A stretch of DNA of 64,000 nucleotides from Kaistella sp. SH40-3 (GTDB taxonomy: Bacteria; Bacteroidota; Bacteroidia; Flavobacteriales; Weeksellaceae). The DNA is taken from contig NZ_JAQYUS010000002.1 in the NCBI RefSeq assembly GCF_030686865.1, positions 62,001 through 126,000 on the forward strand, given 5' to 3'. This document shows, one piece after another, positions 53,312 to 61,510 of this stretch (its first letter is position 1; the number at the start of each line of letters is the position of its first letter). The translations under genes and the position numbers were made by a program. The notes under the pieces are model-generated. The model did no database searches. It worked only from the letters and a program-made list of their open reading frames with translations, and had not been told where the DNA came from.

Positions 53312-56300
53312 ATGCAACAAGGAATAGCAGGACGTATTGCCGAAGTCTTCATCAATTCAAAACTATCAATTCTTTTGATGGTCGCGTTGATGGCGATTGG
53401 GATGTACAGTTCGACATTAATACCAAGAGAAGAGGAACCACAGATTATTGTACCGATGGCCGACGTAATGGTTGGTTATCCGGGCGCAAATCCAACGGAA
53501 ATAGAAAATCGTGTGGTGAAACCTTTAGAAAAAATAATCTCCAACATCAAAGGTGTAGAGCACGTCCACAGTATGGCCATGAACGGAAAAGCCATGATAA
53601 TCGTTCAGTTTTACGTCGGCGAAGATACCGAACGTTCGTATGTAAAACTCTATGATGAGATGATGAAAAATAAAAACATCTTTCCAAAAGGAGTTTATGA
53701 ACCTTTGATTAAAACCCGCTCCATCGACGACGTGCCGATGTTGGGATTGACGCTTTGGAGCGAAAAATACAGCGATTTTCAATTGAGACAAATGACCGAA
53801 GAACTCGCTTCTGAAGTCAAAAAAATTAAAGACGTTTCCCTAACCAACGTGATTGGTGGAAGAAGCCGACAGTTGCAAGTGGTAGTTGACAAAGATAAAA
53901 TGGCGGAATCTAATGTTGATGCATTAGGGATTATGCAAATGATTCAGGCCAATAACGGAAGTTCGCAATCTGGAAGTTTCGCCAGCAACGATCAGGAATA
54001 TTTGGTAACAACCGGTGAGTTTTTAAATTCTGCTGAAGATGTTGGAAATCTGGTGATTGGAACTTCTCAAAATATGCCGGTTTATTTAAAACAAGTCGCA
54101 AAAATTGAAGACGGACCTTCCTCCACAAAGAATTACGTGAACTTCGGTTACGGAAATGCGACTGAAAAAGGCAAGAATTTTTTATCGGAATATCCTGCGG
54201 TAACGCTTTCTGTTTCTAAAGTTAAAGGTGCCGATGCGATGCATATTTCTGCGGAGATTTTGGATCAGGTGGAATCTTTAAAGAAAACTTTAATTCCAGA
54301 TGATGTGCATGTAGAAGTGACCCGAAATTATGGTGAAACGGCTTCTCACAAAGTATCAGAATTAATGAGCCACTTGGGAATTGCGATTGTTGCAGTGACG
54401 CTTTTGGTGATGCTCGCAATGGGATGGAGAGGCGGTCTAGTCGTTTTCTTTTCTGTGCCATTAACCTTTGCCTTGACACTTTTCGCCTATTATATGTTGG
54501 GTTATACGCTGAACAGAATTACGCTTTTTGCCCTGGTTTTCGTAGTGGGAATCGTCGTCGATGACAGTATTATTATTGCGGAGAATATGCACCGGCATTT
54601 CCACATGAAGAAATTACCATTCAAGCAAGCCGCTATTTTCGCTATTAATGAAGTTGGTAACCCGACGATTTTAGCAACATTCACGGTCATTGCAGCGATT
54701 TTACCCATGGCATTTGTATCTGGAATGATGGGGCCTTATATGTCGCCAATGCCGATTGGTGCTTCCATTGCGATGTTGCTTTCTCTTTTTATTGCTTTAA
54801 CAATTACGCCTTATCTAGGTTTCCATTTATTAAAAGTAAAAGACAGCGAGGAACATAAAGAAGAGCAAGGTTTAGAAACAGGTTTCATCTATAAAATTTA
54901 TAAAAAGATTGAGCAGCCTTTGCTTGATAACAAAAAGAAAAGATGGACGATGCTCGGAATTACGGGTGTTTTATTGATGATCTCCATGTTTGCTTTTGCG
55001 GCAAAATGGGTCGCAGTAAAAATGCTTCCATTTGATAATAAAAATGAAGTGCAAGTTGTCATCGATTTACCGGAAGGAACGACTTTAGAACGAACTGCGG
55101 CAGTAACGCAAGATATCGCGCAATATCTGAAAACCGTTCCAGAAGTGGTGAATTACCAATCTTATATTGGATCCGCTTCTCCGATTACTTTTAATGGTTT
55201 GGTTCGTCATTACGATATGCGTGGAAGCAGCAATACTGCGGATATTCAGGTGAATCTCTTGCATAAAGAAGATCGTGATTTACAAAGTCACGATGTGGCA
55301 AAAGTAATTCGTCCGGAGATTCACAAGATTGCAAAAAAATATGGCGCAAATGTGAAAATCGTAGAAGTTCCACCTGGACCACCCGTTTTATCAACCATTG
55401 TTGCTGAAGTTTACGGACCAGATTATGAAGAGCAAGTTCGCATCGCTGATGAAGTTCAAAAAATCTTGATCAATACAGACGATGTTGTAGATGTGGACTG
55501 GATGGTGGAATCTCCACAAACGGAATTTAAAATCGTAGCGGATAAAGAAAAAGCAATGTTGAACGGTGTTGCACCTCAACAAATTATTGGAAATCTAACT
55601 TATTTGATTGGCGAACATTCGGTCGGAAACCTATTTGATCCAAAATCGAACGACGCAATTGACATCGTCATGAAACTCAATGAGGGCGACAAAACCAGTA
55701 TTTCTGATATTACTGATTTAAAAGTGAAAGGTCAGGCCGGAATGGTTCCTGTGAGTGATATTGTAAAAGTTCAACGCGAAACTTTGGAAAAATCAATTTA
55801 CAGAAAAGACCAGAAACGCGTGGTTTATATTCTCGCAGATATGGCGGGAGGATTAGAAAGTCCGGCCTACGCGATTCTGGGAATGGATGAAAAATTGAAA
55901 AACATCAAACTTCCGGCGGGATATTCATTGAATGAATTGTACATGAATGCACCAAAAGACGAATCAGATTACACAGTGAAATGGGATGGTGAATGGCAAA
56001 TTACTTTGGAAGTTTTCCGGGATTTAGGAGTGGCATTTTTAGTGGTGATTCTGATTATTTATATGTTGATCGTGGGTTGGTTCCAGAACTTCAAAACTCC
56101 AATTATGATGATGATCCCTATTCCACTTTCATTGGTGGGAATTGTCCTCGGACACTGGTTGTTGGGCGCTTTCTTTACCGCAACTTCATTTATTGGAATG
56201 ATTGCCTTGGCTGGAATTATGGTGAGGAACTCTATACTTTTAATTGATTTTATAGAAATTAGATTGAAAGAAAGGGAACCTATTAAACGAGCCATCATCG

Positions 56301-56557
56301 AAGCCGGAGCAGTGAGAACAACACCGATTTTATTAACAACTGGAGCAGTTGTAATTGGAGCAGTCGTTATTTTATTCGACCCGATTTTCCAGGGATTGGC
56401 AATTTCATTGGTATTTGGAGCGATCGTTTCTACGCTTTTGACGTTGATCGTGATTCCATTGATTTATTATATGTCTGAAAAGAAAAAATGGGCGCATAAC
56501 GAACCTGCGGTCATCGAATCAGAATCTGTTTCTATTGACGAAGACCTTCAGGATTAA
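53312..56557 (+). CDS. RND efflux transporter permease
   Basis: 1081 residues, 12 membrane helices with two large periplasmic loops. The N-terminal helix SILLMVALMAIGMYSS is followed by PREEEPQI. The proton-relay Asp pair is in helix 4 (GIVVDDSIIIAENMHRHFHM), and FIGMIALAGIMVRNSILLID marks the second repeat. It resembles the HAE group rather than classic metal pumps, as I do not see the HME periplasmic metal motif, but CzcA-type annotation cannot be excluded. Its substrate is unknown; the thiol/sulfur genes upstream hint at electrophiles or metals. Confidence 0.94.
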   Translation: MQQGIAGRIAEVFINSKLSILLMVALMAIGMYSSTLIPREEEPQIIVPMADVMVGYPGANPTEIENRVVKPLEKIISNIKGVEHVHSMAMNGKAMIIVQFYVGEDTERSYVKLYDEMMKNKNIFPKGVYEPLIKTRSIDDVPMLGLTLWSEKYSDFQLRQMTEELASEVKKIKDVSLTNVIGGRSRQLQVVVDKDKMAESNVDALGIMQMIQANNGSSQSGSFASNDQEYLVTTGEFLNSAEDVGNLVIGTSQNMPVYLKQVAKIEDGPSSTKNYVNFGYGNATEKGKNFLSEYPAVTLSVSKVKGADAMHISAEILDQVESLKKTLIPDDVHVEVTRNYGETASHKVSELMSHLGIAIVAVTLLVMLAMGWRGGLVVFFSVPLTFALTLFAYYMLGYTLNRITLFALVFVVGIVVDDSIIIAENMHRHFHMKKLPFKQAAIFAINEVGNPTILATFTVIAAILPMAFVSGMMGPYMSPMPIGASIAMLLSLFIALTITPYLGFHLLKVKDSEEHKEEQGLETGFIYKIYKKIEQPLLDNKKKRWTMLGITGVLLMISMFAFAAKWVAVKMLPFDNKNEVQVVIDLPEGTTLERTAAVTQDIAQYLKTVPEVVNYQSYIGSASPITFNGLVRHYDMRGSSNTADIQVNLLHKEDRDLQSHDVAKVIRPEIHKIAKKYGANVKIVEVPPGPPVLSTIVAEVYGPDYEEQVRIADEVQKILINTDDVVDVDWMVESPQTEFKIVADKEKAMLNGVAPQQIIGNLTYLIGEHSVGNLFDPKSNDAIDIVMKLNEGDKTSISDITDLKVKGQAGMVPVSDIVKVQRETLEKSIYRKDQKRVVYILADMAGGLESPAYAILGMDEKLKNIKLPAGYSLNELYMNAPKDESDYTVKWDGEWQITLEVFRDLGVAFLVVILIIYMLIVGWFQNFKTPIMMMIPIPLSLVGIVLGHWLLGAFFTATSFIGMIALAGIMVRNSILLIDFIEIRLKEREPIKRAIIEAGAVRTTPILLTTGAVVIGAVVILFDPIFQGLAISLVFGAIVSTLLTLIVIPLIYYMSEKKKWAHNEPAVIESESVSIDEDLQD

Positions 56558-56613
56558 TTAACCTATTTCTCTGCTGGAAAATATTTCGGCAGAGAATTTT
56601 AAAAACATCAATT

Positions 56614-56919
56614 ATGAAATTATTATTAATCACCGCAATCAAGGAATTTGAAAGCGAAATCAAAAATATTCTGGTAAAATCAGGAGCAAAATCTTTTACT
56701 TACAGTACTGTAAAAGGTTTCAAAAATGACATTCAAAGCAGCGTCGTAGATAATTGGTTTGCTTCTTCCTATGCAGAAACAGACTCTTTATTATTCACGG
56801 TTTTTGTACCAGAAGAAAACACGCCTTTAATTCTAAAAAAAATTGAAGAATTCAATTCAGGGCAAGAAACATTATCCAAAGTACACATTGCTTTGATCAA
56901 TTTGGAACAACAATTTTAA
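56614..56919 (+). CDS. PII-like (DUF3240-type) protein
   Basis: 101 residues with a ferredoxin-like PII fold: MKLLLITAIKEFESEIKNIL, the T-loop-like stretch GAKSFTYSTVKGF and the C-terminal KVHIALINLEQQF. Similar short PII-like proteins sit behind RND pump genes in other Gram-negative bacteria. It may bind the pump or a ligand as a regulator. 56 bases after the pump gene, same strand. Confidence 0.75.
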   Translation: MKLLLITAIKEFESEIKNILVKSGAKSFTYSTVKGFKNDIQSSVVDNWFASSYAETDSLLFTVFVPEENTPLILKKIEEFNSGQETLSKVHIALINLEQQF

Positions 56920-56944
56920 AAATATAAATATTAAAATAAATAAA

Positions 56945-57151
56945 ATGAAAACTAGAATAATACACGCTTTCGCCGGAACAATGATTTTGGCAAGTATCCT
57001 TTTATCCATTTACGTAAGCCAGAATTGGCTTTGGTTAACTGGATTTGTGGGAATTAATTTACTCCAATCATCGATGACGAATTGGTGTTTGCTCGATAAG
57101 ATTTTAGGGAAATTGGGATATACGAATGAAGGAGGATCTTGTGGAGTTTAA
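56945..57151 (+). CDS. DUF2892 (YgaP transmembrane domain-like) small membrane protein
   Basis: 68 residues with two membrane helices (about 8-24 and 28-43), followed by NWCLLDKILGKLGYTNEGGS. The family is the membrane part of rhodanese YgaP, here encoded separately from the rhodanese at 49726. That separation fits the idea that efflux, rhodanese and this protein form one sulfur/thiol-related set. Confidence 0.88.
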   Translation: MKTRIIHAFAGTMILASILLSIYVSQNWLWLTGFVGINLLQSSMTNWCLLDKILGKLGYTNEGGSCGV

Positions 57152-57171
57152 ATTTGTACAAACTTTTGTAA

Positions 57172-57188
57172 AACCTTGTCAAGGTTAA
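57172..57188. repeat. Second copy of palindrome AACCTTGTCAAGGTTAA
   Basis: Identical 17-base core to 50542-50558, just after the last gene of the efflux set. Confidence 0.75.
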
Positions 57189-57195
57189 TCATAGC

Positions 57196-57229
57196 AAATC
57201 CCTGCAATTAATTTTACAGGGATTTTGTC
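57196..57229 (+). terminator. Terminator of the efflux operon
   Basis: AAATCCCTG / CAGGGATTT stem with a 12-base loop, then TTTTG. Confidence 0.8.
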
Positions 57230-57238
57230 ATTTACACT

Positions 57239-57288
57239 TTTGTCATTCCGAAGGAATCTCTACGTAGAGACGCTTCCAGCATGACAAA
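57239..57288. repeat. Palindromic array unit 1
   Basis: Begins TTTGTCATTCCGAAGGAATC and ends CGCTTCCAGCATGACAAA; the first and last eight bases are exact complements. Best-preserved unit of the array. A spacer with GTGGTTTTGTAACGATCA follows. Confidence 0.8.
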
Positions 57289-57310
57289 CATGGTGGTTTT
57301 GTAACGATCA

Positions 57311-57331
57311 TTGTCATTCCGCAGGAATCTC
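57311..57331. repeat. Palindromic array unit 2 (half unit)
   Basis: Left half only (TTGTCATTCCGCAGGAATCT), abutting the 3' end of the GIY-YIG pseudogene. Confidence 0.75.
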
Positions 57332-57337
57332 AAAATG

Positions 57338-57644
57338 CTAGTTTAAGAATTTTAAGTCAGGATTAAAACTTTTAATCAGATCTAATTTTAATTCTCTTCG
57401 TAAATCTTTGATCTCTTTTTCCCTTGCTAATGCTAGTTGAATCCAACCGAAATGTTCATAGTAAATTAAAAACTCAACATTATATCGCGCAGTAAAACTT
57501 TTTGGATTCTTTTTTTCTCGATGTTCTTTCAAACCTTCGTCTTATATCGTTTGTAACCCCAGTATATAAAACGGTCTTATTTTTATTAGTTAAAATATAT
57601 ACGTAAAAATCGTAAATACCTTCTGTGAATTCAATTATGGCAAT
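57338..57644 (-). pseudogene. Frameshifted small GIY-YIG endonuclease gene
   Basis: Read on the minus strand, 57644 down to about 57534 encodes DFYVYILTNKNKTVLYTGVT and NDIRRR, the GIY...YIG core (here VYI...YTG). One extra T in the run at 57531-57533 shifts the frame; the rest, LKEHREKKNPKSFTARYNVE to FNPDLKFLN, continues in another frame to the stop at 57338. No ATG starts the first part, which opens after a stop with ATT or similar codons. Repaired, the protein would be about 100 residues, the usual size of UPF0213/Slx1-like GIY-YIG proteins. Confidence 0.82.
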
Positions 57645-57736
57645 GTGTTTTTACGAAATTAGTAAATTATAGATTACTGCTAAGTTTTTAAGGATCAACT
57701 TTTTCATACTTCTGGCTCTGCAGTTTGTTGGTTCCT

Positions 57737-57814
57737 TTTGTAATTCCGGAGGAAACCTAACGAAGCGTTTCGACAAAGTCAATCTCTGCACTGAGACGCT
57801 TCCAGCGTGACAAA
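57737..57814. repeat. Palindromic array unit 3
   Basis: TTTGTAATTCCGGAGGAA at the left and GAGACGCTTCCAGCGTGACA...AAA at the right (78 bases), with an enlarged centre compared with unit 1. Confidence 0.75.
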
Positions 57815-57837
57815 TATCGTGGCTTTTTAAAAATCAA

Positions 57838-57896
57838 TTGTTATTCTGAGAAATCTCTACGTCGGTTGTGTGTGAGATGCTTTTCAGCGCGACAAA
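57838..57896. repeat. Palindromic array unit 4 (degenerate)
   Basis: TTGTTATTCTGAGAAATCTC at the left and GAGATGCTTTTCAGCGCGAC...AAAA at the right. Most decayed unit. Confidence 0.65.
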
Positions 57897-57917
57897 ATGG
57901 GGAACTTTTGAAGATCA

Positions 57918-57977
57918 TTTATTATTCCGGAGGAATCTCTGCCTTGTTTTATCCAGAGACGCTTCCAGCGTGACAAA
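57918..57977. repeat. Palindromic array unit 5
   Basis: TTTATTATTCCGGAGGAATC at the left and CAGAGACGCTTCCAGCGTGA...CAAA at the right, 60 bases. Confidence 0.72.
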
Positions 57978-57999
57978 CTTTATATAATAAAAATAACAA

Positions 58000-58021
58000 A
58001 CCGCCACATAAATGCGACGGT
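58000..58021 (-). terminator. Terminator of the DUF3365 gene
   Basis: On the minus strand ACCGTCGC pairs with GTGGCGGT (two wobble pairs), then TTTGTTATTTTT. Confidence 0.65.
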
Positions 58022-58052
58022 CTATCTTAACAAATAAAAATATGGAAATAAA

Positions 58053-58619
58053 CTATTTAGTTTTAATACTGATCAGTCCGCGGACTTCATTTTCTTTATA
58101 ACCCATGGCTAAATCATTTGGATATAATTCTGCAATTTTCGCGGCCACTTTTGGTTGAACATTTTTACTAGGTTCACCATGACATTGCAAACACATTGCA
58201 TTCGTAACCAAAGGTTCATAGTAATGCGTTTCGGTGCGAACGGGTTTTAAAAGTTCACCTGCTAGTAATTGTATTTTATGCTGCTCAATTAACTTCAACT
58301 CTTCTGCGTTGGCAATATTTTTTGGATTTCTATTTTTATCAGAAACTCTGGAAATCACCAAACCGTGTTTATCTGACATCGATTTTGTTAAAGGCATTGC
58401 TTCGATATTGCAAAACTCCAAAGCCGATTCCGGTCCGCCTTTCTGAATTTGCTCGCCTACATTTTTCATCAAAAGTTTCTTGGTTTCGGTCGCATAACTG
58501 TGAAGTGAATCAGAGCTGATTGTTGCGACTTCTTTTGTTGAAATTTCCTCATGAACGAATTTATTTCCGCACTGTAGAAATAAAAAACCGAAACTACTTA
58601 ACAATATTATCTTTTTCAT
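58053..58619 (-). CDS. DUF3365 (Tll0287-like) heme-motif lipoprotein
   Basis: 188 residues from ATG 58619, chosen because MKKIILLSSFGFLFLQC is a lipoprotein signal with a lipobox-like FLQC. The domain (about 35-188) includes AMCLQCHGEPSKNV, a CxxCH c-type heme attachment site, and Cys at EFCNIEAMPL. The Tll0287 family was described as heme-containing sensor-like proteins; here it would be a periplasm-facing or surface heme lipoprotein. Monocistronic, between the repeat array and pnuC. Confidence 0.86.
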   Translation of the reverse strand: MKKIILLSSFGFLFLQCGNKFVHEEISTKEVATISSDSLHSYATETKKLLMKNVGEQIQKGGPESALEFCNIEAMPLTKSMSDKHGLVISRVSDKNRNPKNIANAEELKLIEQHKIQLLAGELLKPVRTETHYYEPLVTNAMCLQCHGEPSKNVQPKVAAKIAELYPNDLAMGYKENEVRGLISIKTK

Positions 58620-58791
58620 TTGTAAATATTTATCGTTTTTTAATGTCAAATGTAATCGCAAATCTTTATTTATATTTGATTACAAATTACTAAATGGCGA
58701 TTTCATGACTCTTAATTTGATTCAAAGATAGGACGACTTTTCAACAACATCTGTGACTTAAGTTACACTCGTTTTTATTTTCAGAAAAACT

Positions 58792-58799
58792 TATCTTTG
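58792..58799 (+). promoter_or_regulatory. -7 box immediately upstream of pnuC
   Basis: TATCTTTG ends five bases before the ATG at 58805, so the transcript should begin at or next to the first codon. No TTG at the right distance. Confidence 0.55.
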
Positions 58800-58804
58800 A
58801 ACTC

Positions 58805-59476
58805 ATGAATTTCTACGAACTCTTTCTGCAACCTTACGAAACCTACGATAACTTTCAAATTGCGCTCGAAGCGATTGCCACTATTTTTGGAGTCCTGAGT
58901 GTTTATTTTTCCATTAAAAAAAATATCTGGGTTTATCCAACTGGAATAATCTCTACAGCGCTTTACGTATATATCCTCTTCAATTTCGGTTTGCTCGGCG
59001 ACATGATGATTAATTTTTATTACACCGTGATGAGCCTTTACGGCTGGGTTTTGTGGGCTAAAAGTTCTGAAGATCACGTTCATGTTGAAGTATCCTGGGC
59101 GACAAAAAAAGAATGGATTTTCTCCGGGATTTTATTTCTGATCAGTTTAATTTTAGTTACCATCGTTTATTATTACAAACCCTATATCGACAATCATTTC
59201 TCAATGGAGAATGTGCAACTTGGCTTGTATCATTTGGATTGGGCGAACTGGCTGGATGTTTTCACCACGGCGATTTTCTTGGTTGGAATGTGGCTCATGG
59301 CAAAACGTAAAATCGAAAACTGGATTTTCTGGATCGTAGGTGATTTGATTTGTATTCCGATGATGATTTATAAAGGTTTGGGAATTACTTCAATCCAATA
59401 TATGGTTTTTACAGCCATGGCAATTGTGGGCTATTTCGAATGGAAAAAAGACCATCGAATCCATCACAGCAACTGA
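58805..59476 (+). CDS. pnuC: Nicotinamide riboside/vitamin transporter PnuC
   Basis: 223 residues with seven membrane helices. Helices begin with EAIATIFGVLSVYFSIKKNI and continue through YYTVMSLYGWVLWAKSS, where the conserved W-x-x-Y/W pattern contacts the substrate. The C-terminal VGDLICIPMMIYKGLGITSI and FEWKKDHR are family typical. Facilitated uptake of nicotinamide riboside is the family norm, though some PnuC homologues carry thiamine or other vitamins. No riboswitch or TonB partner supports the latter here. Confidence 0.92.
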   Translation: MNFYELFLQPYETYDNFQIALEAIATIFGVLSVYFSIKKNIWVYPTGIISTALYVYILFNFGLLGDMMINFYYTVMSLYGWVLWAKSSEDHVHVEVSWATKKEWIFSGILFLISLILVTIVYYYKPYIDNHFSMENVQLGLYHLDWANWLDVFTTAIFLVGMWLMAKRKIENWIFWIVGDLICIPMMIYKGLGITSIQYMVFTAMAIVGYFEWKKDHRIHHSN

Positions 59477-59517
59477 TTTAATCTATCTCCACTTTCCCCT
59501 ATTGATAAAGAATTAAG

Positions 59518-59525
59518 TATCTTTG
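59518..59525 (+). promoter_or_regulatory. -7 box of dapF
   Basis: TATCTTTG, about 37 bases before the dapF ATG. A TTG at 59502 is only 13 bases away, too close for the usual -33 element. Confidence 0.45.
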
Positions 59526-59562
59526 CTCTCCCAAAATTACAAGGGATAAAAACCTTTTTTTT

Positions 59563-60339
59563 ATGCAAAATACTATTGACTTTTTTAAGTATCAGGGAAC
59601 CGGAAACGATTTCGTGATGATCGATAACCGTGATTTACAGTTTCCTAAAGAGAGAGAAATTATTGAAACCTTATGCGACCGCCGTTTTGGTATCGGTGGC
59701 GATGGATTGATTTTACTGGAAAACGATCCGACGGCTGATTTCAAAATGGTCTATTATAATTCCGATGGAAACGAAAGTACGATGTGTGGAAACGGCGGAC
59801 GGTGTCTTGTGGCGTTTGCTCATTTCCTGGACGTGTTTGAAGATCAAACAACCTTTACCGCAATCGACGGGTTACACGAAGCAGAAATCAATAATGGCAT
59901 TATTAAACTGAAAATGATTGACGTAGATTCCATTAAAAAAATGGATGGTGATTTTGAATTAAATACAGGTTCGCCGCATTACGTCACTTTTGTAGAAAAC
60001 GTAGAAAAATATAAAGTTTTCGAAAACGGTAACAAAATAAGAAATTCTGCGTCTTATTGTCAGGAAGGAATCAATGTGAATTTTGTTGAAGAAATCTCGG
60101 AGGACGAAATCTTTATCAGAACTTATGAAAGAGGTGTTGAAGATGAGACTTTTAGTTGTGGAACAGGAGCAACAGCCTCGGCTTTGGTTTTTCTAAAAGA
60201 TAAAAATAAACCTTCCGTTCATGTAAATGTTTTGGGTGGAAAGTTGAAAGTATATGCAGAACAGGACGGCGAAACTTTCAAAAACATTTGGTTAGAAGGT
60301 CCGGCAAAACAAGTATTTAAAGGTAAAATCAATTTATAA
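59563..60339 (+). CDS. dapF: Diaminopimelate epimerase
   Basis: 258 residues. Converts LL- to meso-diaminopimelate for lysine and peptidoglycan synthesis. Both catalytic cysteines are present: Cys75 in ESTMCGNGGRC and Cys199 in FSCGTGATAS. NDFVMIDNRD and RRFGIGGDGLI are further markers. mltG follows after 22 bases, a functional pairing in cell-wall metabolism. Confidence 0.97.
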   Translation: MQNTIDFFKYQGTGNDFVMIDNRDLQFPKEREIIETLCDRRFGIGGDGLILLENDPTADFKMVYYNSDGNESTMCGNGGRCLVAFAHFLDVFEDQTTFTAIDGLHEAEINNGIIKLKMIDVDSIKKMDGDFELNTGSPHYVTFVENVEKYKVFENGNKIRNSASYCQEGINVNFVEEISEDEIFIRTYERGVEDETFSCGTGATASALVFLKDKNKPSVHVNVLGGKLKVYAEQDGETFKNIWLEGPAKQVFKGKINL

Positions 60340-60361
60340 CATAAAAGGAAATCGCAATTCT

Positions 60362-61399
60362 ATGAAAAATAGCAAGACAGTTATTTGGATCCTGTTTTTT
60401 ATTATTTCCTATATTGGAACTTATATTGGGTTAAAATTTTATCAAAAATATTATGGAAATAACGTTTACAAAGAAGGTTATATCCTGATTCCGCATTCTG
60501 CTAATTTCAATTCTATTTTAGATTCCATTACTCCTTACTTAAAAAACAAGGAACAGTTTGCCGAAGTTGCGAAGGATAAAAACATGGATAAATTTTTCAG
60601 CGCTGGTCGATATCGAATTAAATCCGGAACCAATAATACCGATTTGGTCAATATGATTAAAGCCGGAAATCAAACTGAAAACACTTTTAGAATTGGAGAT
60701 TTCTTTACCGTTTATCAAATGGTGGGAAAAGTGGCTAAAAAAACAGAACTGGACTCTTTGCGTTTTGCCACAGATTTAGATAAAATAGCAACCACAAAAG
60801 GTTTAAGCAACGCAGAAGATTTAAAAAAATATTTCTTCATTGATTCTTATAACTTCTTCTGGACCGTAACTCCCGCTGAATTCTTTAAAAAATTTGAAGA
60901 CGATTACAATAGTTTTTGGACCGCCGAAAGAAAAGCAAAAGAACAAAGTTTAGGTCTAAGCCGTGATCAGATTTACGCCTTGGCGTCTTTAGTATATAAA
61001 GAAACGGGCGGCAAACCGGATGAGATGAAAACGGTTGCCGGCTTATATTTAAACCGCTACCGAAAAGGCATGAAACTGCAAAGTGATCCAACGGTAATTT
61101 ATGCGGTGAGTAAAGCCAATAATTTTCAGGGTGATCCGATCAAAAGAGTTTTCTTTAAACATCTTCGCGAGCCTTCGCCCTACAATACTTATTTCTCGGC
61201 GGGAATTCCTCCAGGACCAATTTGCATGGTGGATAAAAATTCGGTTGACGCTGTTTTAAATGCACAAAAGAATGATTTCATTTATATGTGTGCAGATCCG
61301 GCGCGATTTGGATTCCATAAATTTACAGCAAGTGCGGCAGAACATGCGGTGAATGCAAAGGCGTATCAGGATTGGCTGAATTCTAAAAACATTAAATAA
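60362..61399 (+). CDS. mltG: Endolytic murein transglycosylase
   Basis: 345 residues. An N-terminal membrane anchor (TVIWILFFIISYIGTYIGL) is followed by a LysM-like region and the YceG/MltG catalytic domain. The catalytic Glu214 is in SLVYKETGGKPDEMKTVAGL, and KLQSDPTVIYAV is the conserved downstream motif. It cuts nascent glycan strands and so sets their length. Probably co-transcribed with dapF (22-base gap). Confidence 0.96.
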   Translation: MKNSKTVIWILFFIISYIGTYIGLKFYQKYYGNNVYKEGYILIPHSANFNSILDSITPYLKNKEQFAEVAKDKNMDKFFSAGRYRIKSGTNNTDLVNMIKAGNQTENTFRIGDFFTVYQMVGKVAKKTELDSLRFATDLDKIATTKGLSNAEDLKKYFFIDSYNFFWTVTPAEFFKKFEDDYNSFWTAERKAKEQSLGLSRDQIYALASLVYKETGGKPDEMKTVAGLYLNRYRKGMKLQSDPTVIYAVSKANNFQGDPIKRVFFKHLREPSPYNTYFSAGIPPGPICMVDKNSVDAVLNAQKNDFIYMCADPARFGFHKFTASAAEHAVNAKAYQDWLNSKNIK

Positions 61400-61510
61400 T
61401 AGCATTCTTAAAAGAAAAAAAAGAAGTATTTTCTTATTAAAATTTAAAAATATCAAACAGACATTTAACTATTGTTAAAAAAAGTAATCAGTATAGTTTA
61501 AACTAAAATT

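Noticed and set aside
53312..56557. Calling the RND pump a CzcA-type heavy-metal pump
   Set aside because: No HME-specific metal motif was seen; substrate left open.
57239..57977. CRISPR array
   Set aside because: Units are palindromes of varying length with similar rather than unique spacers, and there are no cas genes.
58662..58804. TPP or NAD riboswitch upstream of pnuC
   Set aside because: The -7 box is five bases from the start codon, leaving no room for a leader.
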